64,000 nt of DNA from Acetobacteraceae bacterium (GCA_024280945.1 JAMXLO010000143.1:27115-91114); one strand, 5' to 3'. Positions 27,634 through 36,559 are shown, counted from the stretch's first letter. Made by a program: numbers and translations. Notes: generated by a model not told the origin, from the sequence alone.

Positions 27634-28321
27634 GGTGACTGGCCTCAACGCCTGGTATGGTGAGAGCCATATCCTGCATGGCGTCGACTTCGAGGTGCGC
27701 GAGGGCGAGGTGGTGACGCTGCTTGGCCGCAACGGCGCCGGCAAGACCACGACGCTGAAGTCGATCATGGGGCTGGTGCCGCGGCGCGAGGGCAGCATCG
27801 ACTTCCGCGGTCGCGAAATGATCAGGCTGATGCCGAACCACGTGGCGCGCTCCGGCATTGCCTTCTGCCCGGAGGAACGCGGCATCTTCGGGTCACTGAG
27901 CGTCACCGAGAACTTGGTTCTGCCGCCGGTCGTGGCACCTGGCGGGCTGGACACCGACACGATCTACACGCTGTTTCCCAACCTGAAAGAACGCGCCCGC
28001 ACCGCACACGGCACGCGGCTGTCAGGTGGTGAACAGCAGATGCTGGCGATCGCGCGCATCCTGCGCACGGGCGCCAAGCTGTTGCTGCTGGACGAGCCGA
28101 CAGAGGGATTGGCTCCTGTGATCGTGCAGCAGATCGGCCGCACCGTGCGCGAGATCAAGCAGCGGGGCTTCACCGTGCTGCTGGTCGAGCAGAATTTCCG
28201 CTTCGCCCAGACGGTGGCCGACCGGCACTACGTCATGGAGCACGGCCAGGTCATCGACATGATCCCGAACCATCAGCTCGAAGCGAGCATGGACAAGCTG
28301 CACGAGTATCTCGGGGTATGA
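27626..28321 (+). CDS. livF: Branched-chain amino acid-type ABC transporter ATPase, LivF-like
   Basis: 231 residues. MLKVTGLNAWYGESHILHGVDFEV is the standard LivF opening. Walker A GRNGAGKTTTLKSIMGL, signature LSGGEQQMLAIARIL, Walker B LLLLDEPTEGLAP and the H-loop region LLVEQNFRFAQTVADRHYVMEHGQ are intact. It partners LivG at the cytoplasmic face. The gene overlaps livG by eight bases. A short hairpin lies 17 bp after its stop, before the binding-protein gene. Confidence 0.9.
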   Translation: MLKVTGLNAWYGESHILHGVDFEVREGEVVTLLGRNGAGKTTTLKSIMGLVPRREGSIDFRGREMIRLMPNHVARSGIAFCPEERGIFGSLSVTENLVLPPVVAPGGLDTDTIYTLFPNLKERARTAHGTRLSGGEQQMLAIARILRTGAKLLLLDEPTEGLAPVIVQQIGRTVREIKQRGFTVLLVEQNFRFAQTVADRHYVMEHGQVIDMIPNHQLEASMDKLHEYLGV

Positions 28322-28337
28322 CGTGCGTCATCCAACA

Positions 28338-28355
28338 TGTCCGCTCAAGCGGACA
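28338..28355 (+). terminator. Short hairpin between livF and the binding-protein gene
   Basis: TGTCCGC at 28338-28344 pairs with GCGGACA at 28349-28355 around TCAA. No T run follows, so it is more likely an RNA-processing or attenuating stem than a complete intrinsic terminator. Confidence 0.35.
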
Positions 28356-28451
28356 CCAATGGCCGGATCTTCGTTGGCGCGAAGGTCACGGCCGGTTTCG
28401 AGGGGCCAGGAAATTGTTGCGTACAACTGATCCTCGGAAGGACCATCAGCT

Positions 28452-29684
28452 ATGAGTATTTCCCGACGCACTCTTCTTGGCACCGCGAGCGCCGCGGCTG
28501 CGCTGCCGCTGGTGCGTGCTCGCGCGCAGGGCACACCGACCATCAAGATCGGCGTGCTGAACGATATGTCCGGCCCTTACATGAATACCGGCGGTCCAAC
28601 ATCGATCGTCTGCTGCAAACAGGCACTCGAGGATTTCGGTGTCTCGGGCAAGGGGCTGAACATCGAGGTGATAAACGCCGATCACCAGAACAAGCCGGAC
28701 CTTGCGGTATCCATTGCGCGACAGTGGTTCGATCGCGACGGCGTCGACATGCTGCTCGACGTGCCGACATCATCGGTTGCGTTGGCCGTGCAGTCGGTGG
28801 TGCGCGAGAAGAACAAGGTCTACCTCAATTCCGGCGCTGCCTCATCGGATCTGACCGGCAAGGCCTGCTCGCCAAACTTCATCCACTGGACCTACGACAC
28901 CTACATGCTGGCGAAATCCACCGGTGGCGCGATGGTCAAGGCCGGCGGCGATTCCTGGTACTTCCTCACCGCCGACTACGCATTCGGCAAACAGTTGCAG
29001 GCCGACACGACGTCCTTTGTCCAGGCCGCGGGTGGCAAGGTCGCCGGATCGTCGGCGTATCCCTTTCCAGGCACCACCGACTTCTCGTCCTTCCTGGTGC
29101 AGGCACAGGCGAGCCGCGCCAAGGTGCTTGGGCTGTGCAACGCCGGCGCCGATACCGTGAACTCGATCAAGCAGGCGCGCGAATTCGGGATCAACCAGAC
29201 GATGAAGGTCGCTGCCTTGCTGATGTTCGTCACTGACGTGCATGCACTGGGTCTCGACGTATCCCAGGGACTGAACCTGACGGAAAGCTTCTACTGGGAC
29301 CTCAACGATCGGACGCGCGCCTTTACCAATCGGGTGAAGCCGAAGACCGCAAATAACTGGCCGAACATGGTGCATGCCGGCTGCTACTCGGCCACGCTGC
29401 ATTACCTGAAGACAGTGGCCGACATGGGCCCGGCCGAGGCCAAAAAGAGCGGTGTCGATACGGTTGCCCGTATGAAGCGGATCCCGGTCGAGGACGACTG
29501 CTTCGGCAAGACCACGATCCGCGAGGACGGTCGTAATCTGACACCGGCCTTTCTGTTCGAGGTGAAGAAGCCATCGGAAAGCAAGGGGCCGTGGGACTAC
29601 TTCAAGCAGGTGGCGATGACGCCGGGTGATCAGGCGTATCGTCCGCTGAGCGAAGGCCACTGCGAGTTCATCGGCAAGGCGTGA
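28452..29684 (+). CDS. ABC transporter substrate-binding protein, LivJ/LivK type
   Basis: 410 residues, with GGAAGG before the ATG. The N-terminus SRRTLLGTASAAAALPLVRARAQ is a Tat-type signal (twin Arg). The mature type I binding protein starts TIKIGVLNDMSGPYMNTGG; then ADHQNKPDLAVSIARQWFD, VYLNSGAASSDLTGKACSPN, YAFGKQLQADTTSFVQAAGGKV and DFSSFLVQAQASRAKVLGLC follow the Peripla_BP_6 pattern. The ligand is unknown: many alphaproteobacterial members of this branch bind short-chain acids, aromatic acids or amides rather than leucine. The unusually high number of cysteines (ACSPN, LCNAG, GCYSA, DDCFG, GHCEF) could form disulphides. Confidence 0.85.
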   Translation: MSISRRTLLGTASAAAALPLVRARAQGTPTIKIGVLNDMSGPYMNTGGPTSIVCCKQALEDFGVSGKGLNIEVINADHQNKPDLAVSIARQWFDRDGVDMLLDVPTSSVALAVQSVVREKNKVYLNSGAASSDLTGKACSPNFIHWTYDTYMLAKSTGGAMVKAGGDSWYFLTADYAFGKQLQADTTSFVQAAGGKVAGSSAYPFPGTTDFSSFLVQAQASRAKVLGLCNAGADTVNSIKQAREFGINQTMKVAALLMFVTDVHALGLDVSQGLNLTESFYWDLNDRTRAFTNRVKPKTANNWPNMVHAGCYSATLHYLKTVADMGPAEAKKSGVDTVARMKRIPVEDDCFGKTTIREDGRNLTPAFLFEVKKPSESKGPWDYFKQVAMTPGDQAYRPLSEGHCEFIGKA

Positions 29685-29698
29685 CGATGGACAAGACA

Positions 29699-29736
29699 CT
29701 CCCCCTCCCCTTGCGGGAGGGGGGCGGGGGGAGGGA
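29699..29736. repeat. GC-rich palindromic repeat (CCCCCTCCCCTTGCGGGAGG type), copy 2
   Basis: CTCCCCCTCCCC pairs with GGGGGGAGGGAG around TTGC. It is the same family as 22711-22773. It lies between the binding-protein gene and the LivH-like permease gene and could favour higher expression of the binding protein. Confidence 0.7.
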
Positions 29737-29751
29737 GCTGCTACAACCGCC

Positions 29752-30639
29752 ATGATCATGATCTTCGGCATCCCCGGACCGCTGCTGTTCGGCCAGCTGC
29801 TCCTCGGCCTGATCAACGGTGCGTTCTACGCCATGCTGTCGATGGGCCTCGCGATCATCTTCGGCATGCTGAACATCATCAACTTCGCACACGGCGCGTT
29901 GTTCATGATGGGCGCCTTCGCCTCCTGGATGCTGCTGCAGTATGCCGGGATCGGCTACTTCCCGTCGCTTATCCTTGCACCGCTCATCATCGGCGTGTTC
30001 GGCGTGATTCTCGAGCGCACGATCATCAGCCGCCTGTACCATCTGGATCACTTGTATGGCTTGCTGCTGACCTTCGGCCTTGCGCTGGTGATCCAGGGCC
30101 TGTTTCGCAATTATTATGGCAGCTCTGGCCTGCCATATCGCATTCCCGACGTTCTGCAAGGCGCGACCGACGTCGGCTTCATGTTCCTGCCGAACTATCG
30201 CGCATGGGTGGTGGTGGCCGCCGTGGTGGTCTGCGTCGCCACCTGGGCAATCATCGAGAAGACGCCACTTGGCGCCACGCTGCGGGCGGCAACCGAGAAT
30301 GCCCCGCTCGTACAGGCATTCGGCGTCAATGTGCCGCGGGTGATAACCCTGACCTATGGGGGTGGTGTGGCGCTCGCGGCGTTCGCCGGCGTCCTCGCAG
30401 CACCGATCTATTCAGTGAACCCCAATATGGGGGACAACTTCATCAATACCGTGTTCGCTGTCGTGGTGATCGGCGGCATGGGCTCGATCATGGGCTCCAT
30501 CGTTACCGGCTTTGCGCTCGGTGTGATCGAAGGACTCACGAAAGTGTTCTATCCCCAGGCCTCGGCCACCGTGGTTTTTCTCGTCATGGTGATCGTGCTG
30601 CTGACGTTGCCGCATGGGCTGTTCGGAAGGCGCGCCTGA
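29752..30639 (+). CDS. livH: Branched-chain amino acid-type ABC permease, LivH-like
   Basis: 295 residues with about eight membrane helices. Family signature segments are LLLGLINGAFYAMLSMGLAIIFGMLNIINFAHGALFMMGAF, LLLTFGLALVIQGLFRN, and the cytoplasmic coupling region ATLRAATENAPLVQAFGVNVPRV. The C-terminus has VVVIGGMGSIMGSIVTGFALGVIEGL. It forms the translocation pore with LivM. The stop shares one base with the livM start (TGATG, 30637-30641). Confidence 0.9.
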   Translation: MIMIFGIPGPLLFGQLLLGLINGAFYAMLSMGLAIIFGMLNIINFAHGALFMMGAFASWMLLQYAGIGYFPSLILAPLIIGVFGVILERTIISRLYHLDHLYGLLLTFGLALVIQGLFRNYYGSSGLPYRIPDVLQGATDVGFMFLPNYRAWVVVAAVVVCVATWAIIEKTPLGATLRAATENAPLVQAFGVNVPRVITLTYGGGVALAAFAGVLAAPIYSVNPNMGDNFINTVFAVVVIGGMGSIMGSIVTGFALGVIEGLTKVFYPQASATVVFLVMVIVLLTLPHGLFGRRA

Positions 30640-31571
30640 TGTTTGGTTTCTCCAAGGCCCAGCAATTCGCTTTCCTGACCATGCTGGCACTGATCGTCAT
30701 ATGTCCGTTCGTACTGTATCCCGTGTTCCTGATGCGGGTGCTGTGCATGGCGATTTTTGCCTGCGCCTTCAACCTGATGATCGGCTATGTGGGTCTGCTG
30801 TCGTTCGGGCATGCCGCCTTCTTCGGCATGGGCAGCTATATCGCCGCCTGGACGATGAAGTTCTGGCACGTCGATGCCGCCGTCGCGATCGTCCTGGGCG
30901 GCGCAACCGGTGCAGTGCTGGGACTGTGCCTGGGCTACCTGGCGATCCGACGCTCCGGCATCTACTTCGCCATGATCACGCTGGCACTGGCGCAGATGGT
31001 GTATTTCTTCTGCGTCGAGGCACCGTTCACCGGCGGTGAGGACGGCATCCAGCAGGTGCCGCGTGGACAGCTGTTCGGCATCGTACCGCTGAACAACGAC
31101 ATGGCCATGTATTGGTTGGTCGCCGCGGTGTTCCTGGGCAGCTTCCTGCTGATCCACCGGATCATTCATTCACCGTTCGGCCAGGTACTGAAGGCAATCC
31201 GCGAGAACGAACCACGGGCAACGTCACTCGGCTATCGCACCGATGACTACAAGCTGATCGCGTTCGTGTTGTCCACGACGCTGGCGGGCGTCGCCGGCGG
31301 TACCAAGGCACTGGTGTTTGGCATCGCCACGCTGACCGATGTGCACTATTCGACGTCAGGCGAAGTCGTGCTGACAACGCTGTTGGGCGGGCTCGGCACC
31401 GTGTTCGGTCCGGTGATGGGTGCCGTGCTCGTTACCACCATGGAAAATTACCTGGCGCAGTTCGGCCAATGGGTAACGGTGACGCAGGGCGCGATCTTTG
31501 TGATCTGCGTGCTCGCCTTCCGTCGCGGTGTGATCGGCGAACTCGGCGGCGCGTTGCGGCTGGCGCTATAG
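30639..31571 (+). CDS. livM: Branched-chain amino acid-type ABC permease, LivM-like
   Basis: ATG at 30639, immediately at the livH stop, gives 310 residues. Membrane segments include FNLMIGYVGLLSFGHAAFFGMGSYIAAW (the LivM signature), IRRSGIYFAMITLALAQMVYFF, and the coupling loop GQVLKAIRENEPRATSLGYRTDDYKLIAFVLS. It is the last gene of the five-gene importer operon (two ATPases, binding protein, two permeases). A long inverted repeat follows within 25 bp and may act as the transcript end. Confidence 0.9.
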   Translation: MFGFSKAQQFAFLTMLALIVICPFVLYPVFLMRVLCMAIFACAFNLMIGYVGLLSFGHAAFFGMGSYIAAWTMKFWHVDAAVAIVLGGATGAVLGLCLGYLAIRRSGIYFAMITLALAQMVYFFCVEAPFTGGEDGIQQVPRGQLFGIVPLNNDMAMYWLVAAVFLGSFLLIHRIIHSPFGQVLKAIRENEPRATSLGYRTDDYKLIAFVLSTTLAGVAGGTKALVFGIATLTDVHYSTSGEVVLTTLLGGLGTVFGPVMGAVLVTTMENYLAQFGQWVTVTQGAIFVICVLAFRRGVIGELGGALRLAL

Positions 31572-31594
31572 AGGCTGTCCGCGCCGACGCCGTC

Positions 31595-31677
31595 CGTCAT
31601 TCCCGCGCAAGCGGGAATCCAGCCGCTGCAAGAGGGCCGCACCATGGGGCTGGATCCCCGCTTCCGCGGGGATGACG
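31595..31677. repeat. Intergenic inverted repeat with CGTCATTCCCG ends
   Basis: TCCCGCGCAAGCGGGA forms one local stem (CCCGC/GCGGG) and CCCCGCTTCCGCGGGG another; the ends (CGTCATTCCC and GGGGATGACG) and the cores (AATCCAGCC, GGCTGGAT) pair with each other. Same kind as 19496-19582. It separates the importer operon from the minus-strand genes and continues into a partial extra copy (GCGCGGGGATGACG) to about 31694. Confidence 0.75.
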
Positions 31678-31733
31678 CTTGCGCGGGGATGACGCTTCCA
31701 CGGAACGACCTCGCGGTTCCCTCGAAGGCGGTA

Positions 31734-32273
31734 CTAGCCGCCTGGCAGCGCCGCCGCGATCACGCGCCGCCCGTCCCAGATCCCGAGGCAGACGCGTTCG
31801 CCGCGATAGCGCAGCAACAGATAGGGATCGAGCACTACCTGCTCCTGCAACAGCTCGCCGAGGATCAACTCTGACCCATCCGCCTCGCGCCGCAGATCAC
31901 GTGCGAGGCGCGCAATGCCGAGTGGAACACCCAGTTCGACCAGCATCTCGGAGGCGACCAGACGTTCCTCCCAGCGGGCGCCGGCGCTCACCCGGAACAC
32001 GCCGAACACGATGAGCAGCGTCATGACACTGAGCCAGAACAGGCTCAGCCATGATGAGCCGCCGCCACTCAATGCCATGCACACAACGGACCCGATCAGC
32101 CCCACCGGCAGCCAGGCCTGGTGCTGATACCAGAAGCTGGGTGCGAACCGTTCGAGCTGTGCCTGCCTGTGCGCTGCCAGGGCCTCGAGAGGAACCGGCC
32201 TGATATCCCGGTCGGCAAGGATGTCGACGAGCCGTCTTGGCCGTGCCGGCGCCAGCAGTGCATCGAACGGCAT
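31734..32273 (-). CDS. Small membrane protein of unknown function
   Basis: 179 residues, unrecognised. The N-terminal 55 residues are basic and probably cytoplasmic (LLAPARPRRLVDILADRDIRPVPLEALAAHRQAQLERF). Two hydrophobic helices follow (about 52-68, AWLPVGLIGSVVCMALSG, and 74-93, LSLFWLSVMTLLIVFGVF), then a soluble C-terminal domain of about 80 residues. That domain ends in strand-like repeats (VLDPYLLLRYRGERVCLGIWDGRRV). Related small proteins may occur in Acetobacteraceae. It lies next to a partial repeat element and shares no evident pathway with its neighbours. Confidence 0.6.
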   Translation of the reverse strand: MPFDALLAPARPRRLVDILADRDIRPVPLEALAAHRQAQLERFAPSFWYQHQAWLPVGLIGSVVCMALSGGGSSWLSLFWLSVMTLLIVFGVFRVSAGARWEERLVASEMLVELGVPLGIARLARDLRREADGSELILGELLQEQVVLDPYLLLRYRGERVCLGIWDGRRVIAAALPGG

Positions 32274-32285
32274 GGTCCGATCCTC

Positions 32286-32357
32286 CTAGTGTCCTGCCCC
32301 CGAAGTCCGTCGCAGCTGGCGACGAACGTAGGGGATCAGCAGGCCACTGAAAACTAG
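32286..32357. repeat. Degenerate MITE-like element (CTAGTGTCC end)
   Basis: CTAGTGTCC at 32286-32294 followed by CCGAAGTCCG at 32300-32309 matches the left arm of the 75-bp element at 63806-63880. The other end is eroded; only AAAACTAG (32350-32357) remains, and it contains the stop codon of the class II aldolase gene. Confidence 0.55.
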
Positions 32358-33115
32358 CACCGGTAGTTGGCACCCGCGCGATCGATGGTGCGCACAAGCC
32401 CGCGCCACTCCGCCAGACCGTATTCTGGCATATTCCGCCGCTTCTGCATCCGCTCCGCCGATTTGCCGATGACGAAGTCGCTGATCTGCACCGGTTGAGA
32501 TCCCAGCCCGCGGGCGATCAGCTCCAGCTCACAGGCCCGCTCCAGGTTGTACATCCGGAACAGCGTCCCATGGATCGTCGGTCCCAGCGTCAGCAGGCCG
32601 TGGTTGAGCAGCACGACATGGCCGCCTTTTTGGCAGGTGCGGCCGAGCGCCTCACACTCCTCTTGCGAGGCCGGAACGCCATAATCGTGATAAGCCACAT
32701 CGTCGAAGACCTGCAGCGCATCCTGGCTGATCGGCCGCAGTCCGTTGGCCAGCATCGAGACACCGGCGCCGGCACGGGTGTGCGTGTGCATCACACACAT
32801 TGCGTCGGGACAAGCCTTGTAGACACCGCTGTGGATGGTGAAGCCGGCGTTGTTGAACCTGCCGCCTTCGCTGTAGACCTTGCCGTCCACGTCCATCTTG
32901 ACCAGGCTCGACGCCGTGATCTCATCGAACATCTCGCCATAATTGTTGATCAGGAACTTGTCCGGGTCATCCGGAAGTCGCGCTGACATGTGCGTGTTGA
33001 TCAGATCGGTCCAGCCCAGGTGATTCACGACATGATACAGTGCTGCCAGTTCGCAGCGGGTCTGCCACTCGGCGTCCGTCATGCTGGTCTTGGGCAGCTG
33101 CAGCGCGGCCGACAT
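32354..33115 (-). CDS. Class II aldolase/adducin-family protein
   Basis: 253 residues. Family motifs: LAALYHVVNHLGWTDLINTHMSARLP, FLINNYGEMFDEITASSLVKMD, the zinc-binding HTHTRAGAGVSML (two His), and LLNHGLLTLGPTIHGTLFRMYNLERACELEL (third His in LNHG). The family includes L-fuculose-phosphate aldolase but this longer, adducin-like branch (about 250 residues) has mostly unassigned functions. It is cytoplasmic. Its stop codon lies inside the degenerate end of a repeat element, so the extreme C-terminus may have been changed by that insertion. It is divergent from bamA with 163 bp between. Confidence 0.85.
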   Translation of the reverse strand: MSAALQLPKTSMTDAEWQTRCELAALYHVVNHLGWTDLINTHMSARLPDDPDKFLINNYGEMFDEITASSLVKMDVDGKVYSEGGRFNNAGFTIHSGVYKACPDAMCVMHTHTRAGAGVSMLANGLRPISQDALQVFDDVAYHDYGVPASQEECEALGRTCQKGGHVVLLNHGLLTLGPTIHGTLFRMYNLERACELELIARGLGSQPVQISDFVIGKSAERMQKRRNMPEYGLAEWRGLVRTIDRAGANYRC

Positions 33116-33278
33116 TCAACCTCTCCTCCGTCCGTCGTGCCTTATCCTGTGAGACTTGTAGCGGGTGCGCAACCCGGGCGGCTGGCAATCGATTGACGCG
33201 GACGGTATTCTGCGGACCCCGATTCGTGGTTTGGTTTGTTTCGGCGCGGTATGGCGCTTTGTCTAGGAGGGAAGCTGC
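33116..33278. promoter_or_regulatory. Divergent promoter region, aldolase / bamA cluster, with bamA ribosome-binding site
   Basis: 163 bp that must carry the promoter of the bamA-lpxI cluster and of the class II aldolase gene. A perfect AGGAGG at 33265-33270, eight bases before TTG at 33279, fixes the bamA start at a TTG codon. Confidence 0.55.
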
Positions 33279-35645
33279 TTGATTCGCACCCGCGCCGTGC
33301 GGTTCGCCGCTTTTTGTGTCTTGCCATTTTTCCTCGCCAATATCGCTTTCGGCCAGCGCAGCACACCGCCCGCCCCAAGGGCTGTCGCACCCGCGCGCAC
33401 CGCCGCGCCGGTGCGGACCGGCGGGACCATCGCCGCCATCAAGGTGGACGGTAATCAGCGGATCGAGACCGGGACGATCCTGTCCTACATGCTCGTGCAA
33501 CCGGGCGATCCGTTCGATCCGGACCGGCTGGATCGTAGCCTGAAGACCCTGTACGCCACCGGCCTGTTCCAGGACGTGCGCCTCGATCGCGATGGCGACA
33601 CCCTGGTTGTGCATGTCGCGGAAAATCCGCTGGTCAACAGGGTCGCATTCGAAGGCAACCACAAGCTGTCGGATGAGCAGCTTCGGCCGGAAATGCAACT
33701 CAAGCCGCGCGCTGTGTTCACTCCGGCGCTGGCGGAGCAGGACAGGCAGAAGATCCTCGATCTCTATGCCAAGCGTGGTTACTACAACGCTCGCGTAGAC
33801 CCGCAGATCATCCGCCTCGATCAGAACCGGGTCGATGTGGTCTACCAGATCAACGACGGCTCGGTCACACTGATCAGCAAGATCATCTTCGTCGGCAATC
33901 GCGAATTCAGCGAGGAGCGCCTCTCGGAGGTTGTCAACAGCCGCGAGTCACGTTGGTGGCGCTTCCTGTCTACCTCGGACGAGTACGACCCGCAGCGGTT
34001 GAACTTCGACAAGGAGCTGCTGCGTCGCTTCTACCTCAAGAACGGTTACATCGATTTCAAGGTCGTGGACGCGAAGTCGGAACTTGCGCCAGATCGGTCG
34101 GGCTTCTTTCTCACGTTCACGATCAGCGAAGGTGATCGCTTCCGCATCGGCAAGATCACCATCAACTCGCATCTTCGGCATCTGGAAGGCGACGAGTTGC
34201 GCCCCGAGCTACAGATCGACGAAGGCGATTGGTACGATGGCGACGCTGTGGGCCGCAGCGTCGACGCAATGGAGCTGGCTGTCCACAACCGAGGTTATGC
34301 ATTTGTCGAGGTGAAGCCGAACATCATTCGCCATTCGGGTGAAAAGGTGGTCGACCTCGTGTTCGAGGTTGGCGAAGGCCCGCGTGTCTACGTCGAGCGG
34401 ATCGACATCAACGGTAACACGCGAACCAAGGACAAGGTGATACGCCGGGAATTCCGTCTTGCGGAGGGCGACGCGTTCAACGCGGAAGCGGTGCGACGGA
34501 CGCGTCAGCGCCTGCAGGACCTGAACTACTTCAACAACGTCGCTATCCAGACATCGCCTGGATCCGCGCCCGACAAGGCGATCCTCACCGCCAATATCGA
34601 GGAAAAGGCAACCGGTGAACTCACCTTGGGTGGCGGATATTCGACGGACGCCGGTGCGCTGCTCGATGTCGGGCTGAGCGAGCGGAACCTGGTCGGTACC
34701 GGTATCAGCGCTGGCATCAATGGCGTGCTGGCGCAACGGCGCAGCTCCATCACCGCTTCAGTCACTGACCCTTACTTCCTGGACCGCAACCTTGTAGTGG
34801 GCGGCGATCTGTTCCTTATCCAGACCAACTTCCTGGGAACCCAGCCTTATGATGAAAAGCGCGTCGGCTTCGATGTGCGGGCCGGCTATGACTTCAATGA
34901 GTATCTGCGCCAGATCTGGAGCTACACGCTGGTCGGCCGAACAGTCTATAACGTCGCCTTGAACGCCAGCCTGTTCATTCAGCAGTTGCGCGGCTACAGC
35001 GTGTTGTCGCAGGCGAGCCAGGCACTGACCCTCGACCACCGGGACAGCAAGGTGGATCCGCATGCCGGCTACCTTGTCTCACTGGGCAATGATGTCGCGG
35101 GGCTTGGCGGCAATGCACAGTTCGTCCGCACCAACATCAACGCCCAGTACTTCATTCCGCTCGACCGTTTTACCGGAAACAGTGACTGGGGCGTCGCGCT
35201 GACCGCAGGCTTCGGCTATCTCTGGAACGAGGGCGTCCAGGAGCAGATCATCGACCGGTTCTTTCTCGGCGGCGACAATCTGCGTGGGTTCCAGATCGGC
35301 GGCGCCGGCCCGCACGATATCGTGACCGGCGACCCGCTCGGTGGCCGCCTGATATGGACCCAGTCCACCGAATTGCACTACCCACTGCCGATCTCTCAGG
35401 ATATCGGCCTATCCGGTCGTGCCTTCGTCGATGTCGGCGGTCTGACACAGTCGAGCTTCGTCAATCCCAATCTCTGCCCCACCTGCATTATCACCACATC
35501 GTCGGCGCCACGGGTCGGCATCGGCGTTGGCATCTCCTGGCACACCCAGTTCGGTCTGTTAAATGTTGACTTGACTCCATTCGTGGTGAAGCAACCAAAG
35601 GACCAGACGCAGGTGTTTCGATTCGGCTTCGGTACGAGGTTCTAG
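33279..35645 (+). CDS. bamA: Outer-membrane protein assembly factor BamA
   Basis: 788 residues starting at TTG, chosen because of the perfect AGGAGG eight bases upstream and the signal peptide that follows (VRFAAFCVLPFFLANIAFG). Five POTRA domains occupy about residues 48-410 (IAAIKVDGNQRIETGTILSYM, NRVAFEGNHKLSDEQLRPEM, SKIIFVGNREFSEERL, IGKITINSHLRHLEGDEL, VERIDINGNTRTKDKVIRREF). The 16-stranded barrel follows, with the L6-type NLRGFQIGG motif (VRGF in E. coli) and a C-terminal Phe (RFGFGTRF). It inserts outer-membrane proteins such as the porin at 3.6 kb. It is the first gene of a cluster with skp and lipid A genes. Confidence 0.95.
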   Translation: MIRTRAVRFAAFCVLPFFLANIAFGQRSTPPAPRAVAPARTAAPVRTGGTIAAIKVDGNQRIETGTILSYMLVQPGDPFDPDRLDRSLKTLYATGLFQDVRLDRDGDTLVVHVAENPLVNRVAFEGNHKLSDEQLRPEMQLKPRAVFTPALAEQDRQKILDLYAKRGYYNARVDPQIIRLDQNRVDVVYQINDGSVTLISKIIFVGNREFSEERLSEVVNSRESRWWRFLSTSDEYDPQRLNFDKELLRRFYLKNGYIDFKVVDAKSELAPDRSGFFLTFTISEGDRFRIGKITINSHLRHLEGDELRPELQIDEGDWYDGDAVGRSVDAMELAVHNRGYAFVEVKPNIIRHSGEKVVDLVFEVGEGPRVYVERIDINGNTRTKDKVIRREFRLAEGDAFNAEAVRRTRQRLQDLNYFNNVAIQTSPGSAPDKAILTANIEEKATGELTLGGGYSTDAGALLDVGLSERNLVGTGISAGINGVLAQRRSSITASVTDPYFLDRNLVVGGDLFLIQTNFLGTQPYDEKRVGFDVRAGYDFNEYLRQIWSYTLVGRTVYNVALNASLFIQQLRGYSVLSQASQALTLDHRDSKVDPHAGYLVSLGNDVAGLGGNAQFVRTNINAQYFIPLDRFTGNSDWGVALTAGFGYLWNEGVQEQIIDRFFLGGDNLRGFQIGGAGPHDIVTGDPLGGRLIWTQSTELHYPLPISQDIGLSGRAFVDVGGLTQSSFVNPNLCPTCIITTSSAPRVGIGVGISWHTQFGLLNVDLTPFVVKQPKDQTQVFRFGFGTRF

Positions 35646-36559
35646 TGTTGTTGTTATCTCGACTTCTTCGCGCGTCCGCCCTGGTGGCTGTGGCCTTGGC
35701 TGACTACAGCCTGCCCGCCGCAGCGCAGCAGAACCAGCAGTGGTTCGTGCCGAATCAGCCGCGCACGGCCCCGGCCAGGCCGGCGCCGCGCCCAGCGCCG
35801 GCACCGTCATCGGCGCAACCAGAACCGCAGACGCTTGCCCCCGGCCTGTCCACGGAAGCCGCCCCGCCAGGCACCGAAGGCCAACCGCAGCAACAGGTGC
35901 AGATGCAGCTTCCGCCGCCGCCTGAAGTGCCGCCACTGCCAAAGGGTCCGACGCCGCCAGCCGCCATCGTCGGCGTGCTCTCGGTTGCCGATGTCATGCG
36001 TGCCTCGACCGCATTCCAGCAGGCCGACAAGGAGTTCGTCAGCCGCCGACAGAAACTGAATGAGGACGCGCAAAAGGAGCAGGTCGCCTTGCGCGACCTC
36101 GGTCAGCAACTCGCCAACGAGCGCGGCAAGCTCACGCCCGAGCAGATCCGCACACGCGAAAAGGAGCTGCAGGACCGCATCACCGAGTCGCGCCGGGTAT
36201 TCGGCGAGCGCAATCGGATCATTCAGGAAGCCAGCCAGTATGTGATGGCTCAGATCGACCGCGCCACCGAGATGGTGACGCAGCAGGTCGCGGTCAGCCG
36301 GGGCATCAACCTGGTACTGAACAAGGCGCAGATGCTCGGCACGACCAGCGACTTCGACATGACGCCAGCCGTGGTGGAGGATCTGAACAAGGTATTGGCG
36401 TCCGTGGTGATCCCGCCGGACGGCGTATCGCCGATGGCGATGGCGCAGTCCCAGGGTGGCGGCGCAGCTGCGCCCGCCGGTAACGCGCCGGCCCCGGCCA
36501 AGCCGCCGGCCAAGCCGCCTGCCGCCGCGTCATCTTCGTCCCAGCAGAAACACCCGTGA
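35645..36559 (+). CDS. skp: OmpH/Skp-family periplasmic chaperone with proline-rich N-terminal extension
   Basis: GTG at 35645 overlaps the bamA stop by one base; 304 residues. After a signal peptide (to about AAA-QQ, residue 28) there is a 75-residue Pro/Ala/Gln-rich stretch not found in classical Skp (about 160 residues). Then comes the Skp core: IVGVLSVADVMRASTAFQQADKEF, a long charged coiled coil (RRQKLNEDAQKEQVALRDLGQ through REKELQDRITESRRVFGERN) and GINLVLNKAQMLGTT. A second Pro/Ala tail closes the protein. It should hold unfolded outer-membrane proteins in the periplasm for BamA. The gene order bamA-skp-lpxD is conserved in proteobacteria. Confidence 0.88.
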   Translation: MLLLSRLLRASALVAVALADYSLPAAAQQNQQWFVPNQPRTAPARPAPRPAPAPSSAQPEPQTLAPGLSTEAAPPGTEGQPQQQVQMQLPPPPEVPPLPKGPTPPAAIVGVLSVADVMRASTAFQQADKEFVSRRQKLNEDAQKEQVALRDLGQQLANERGKLTPEQIRTREKELQDRITESRRVFGERNRIIQEASQYVMAQIDRATEMVTQQVAVSRGINLVLNKAQMLGTTSDFDMTPAVVEDLNKVLASVVIPPDGVSPMAMAQSQGGGAAAPAGNAPAPAKPPAKPPAAASSSSQQKHP

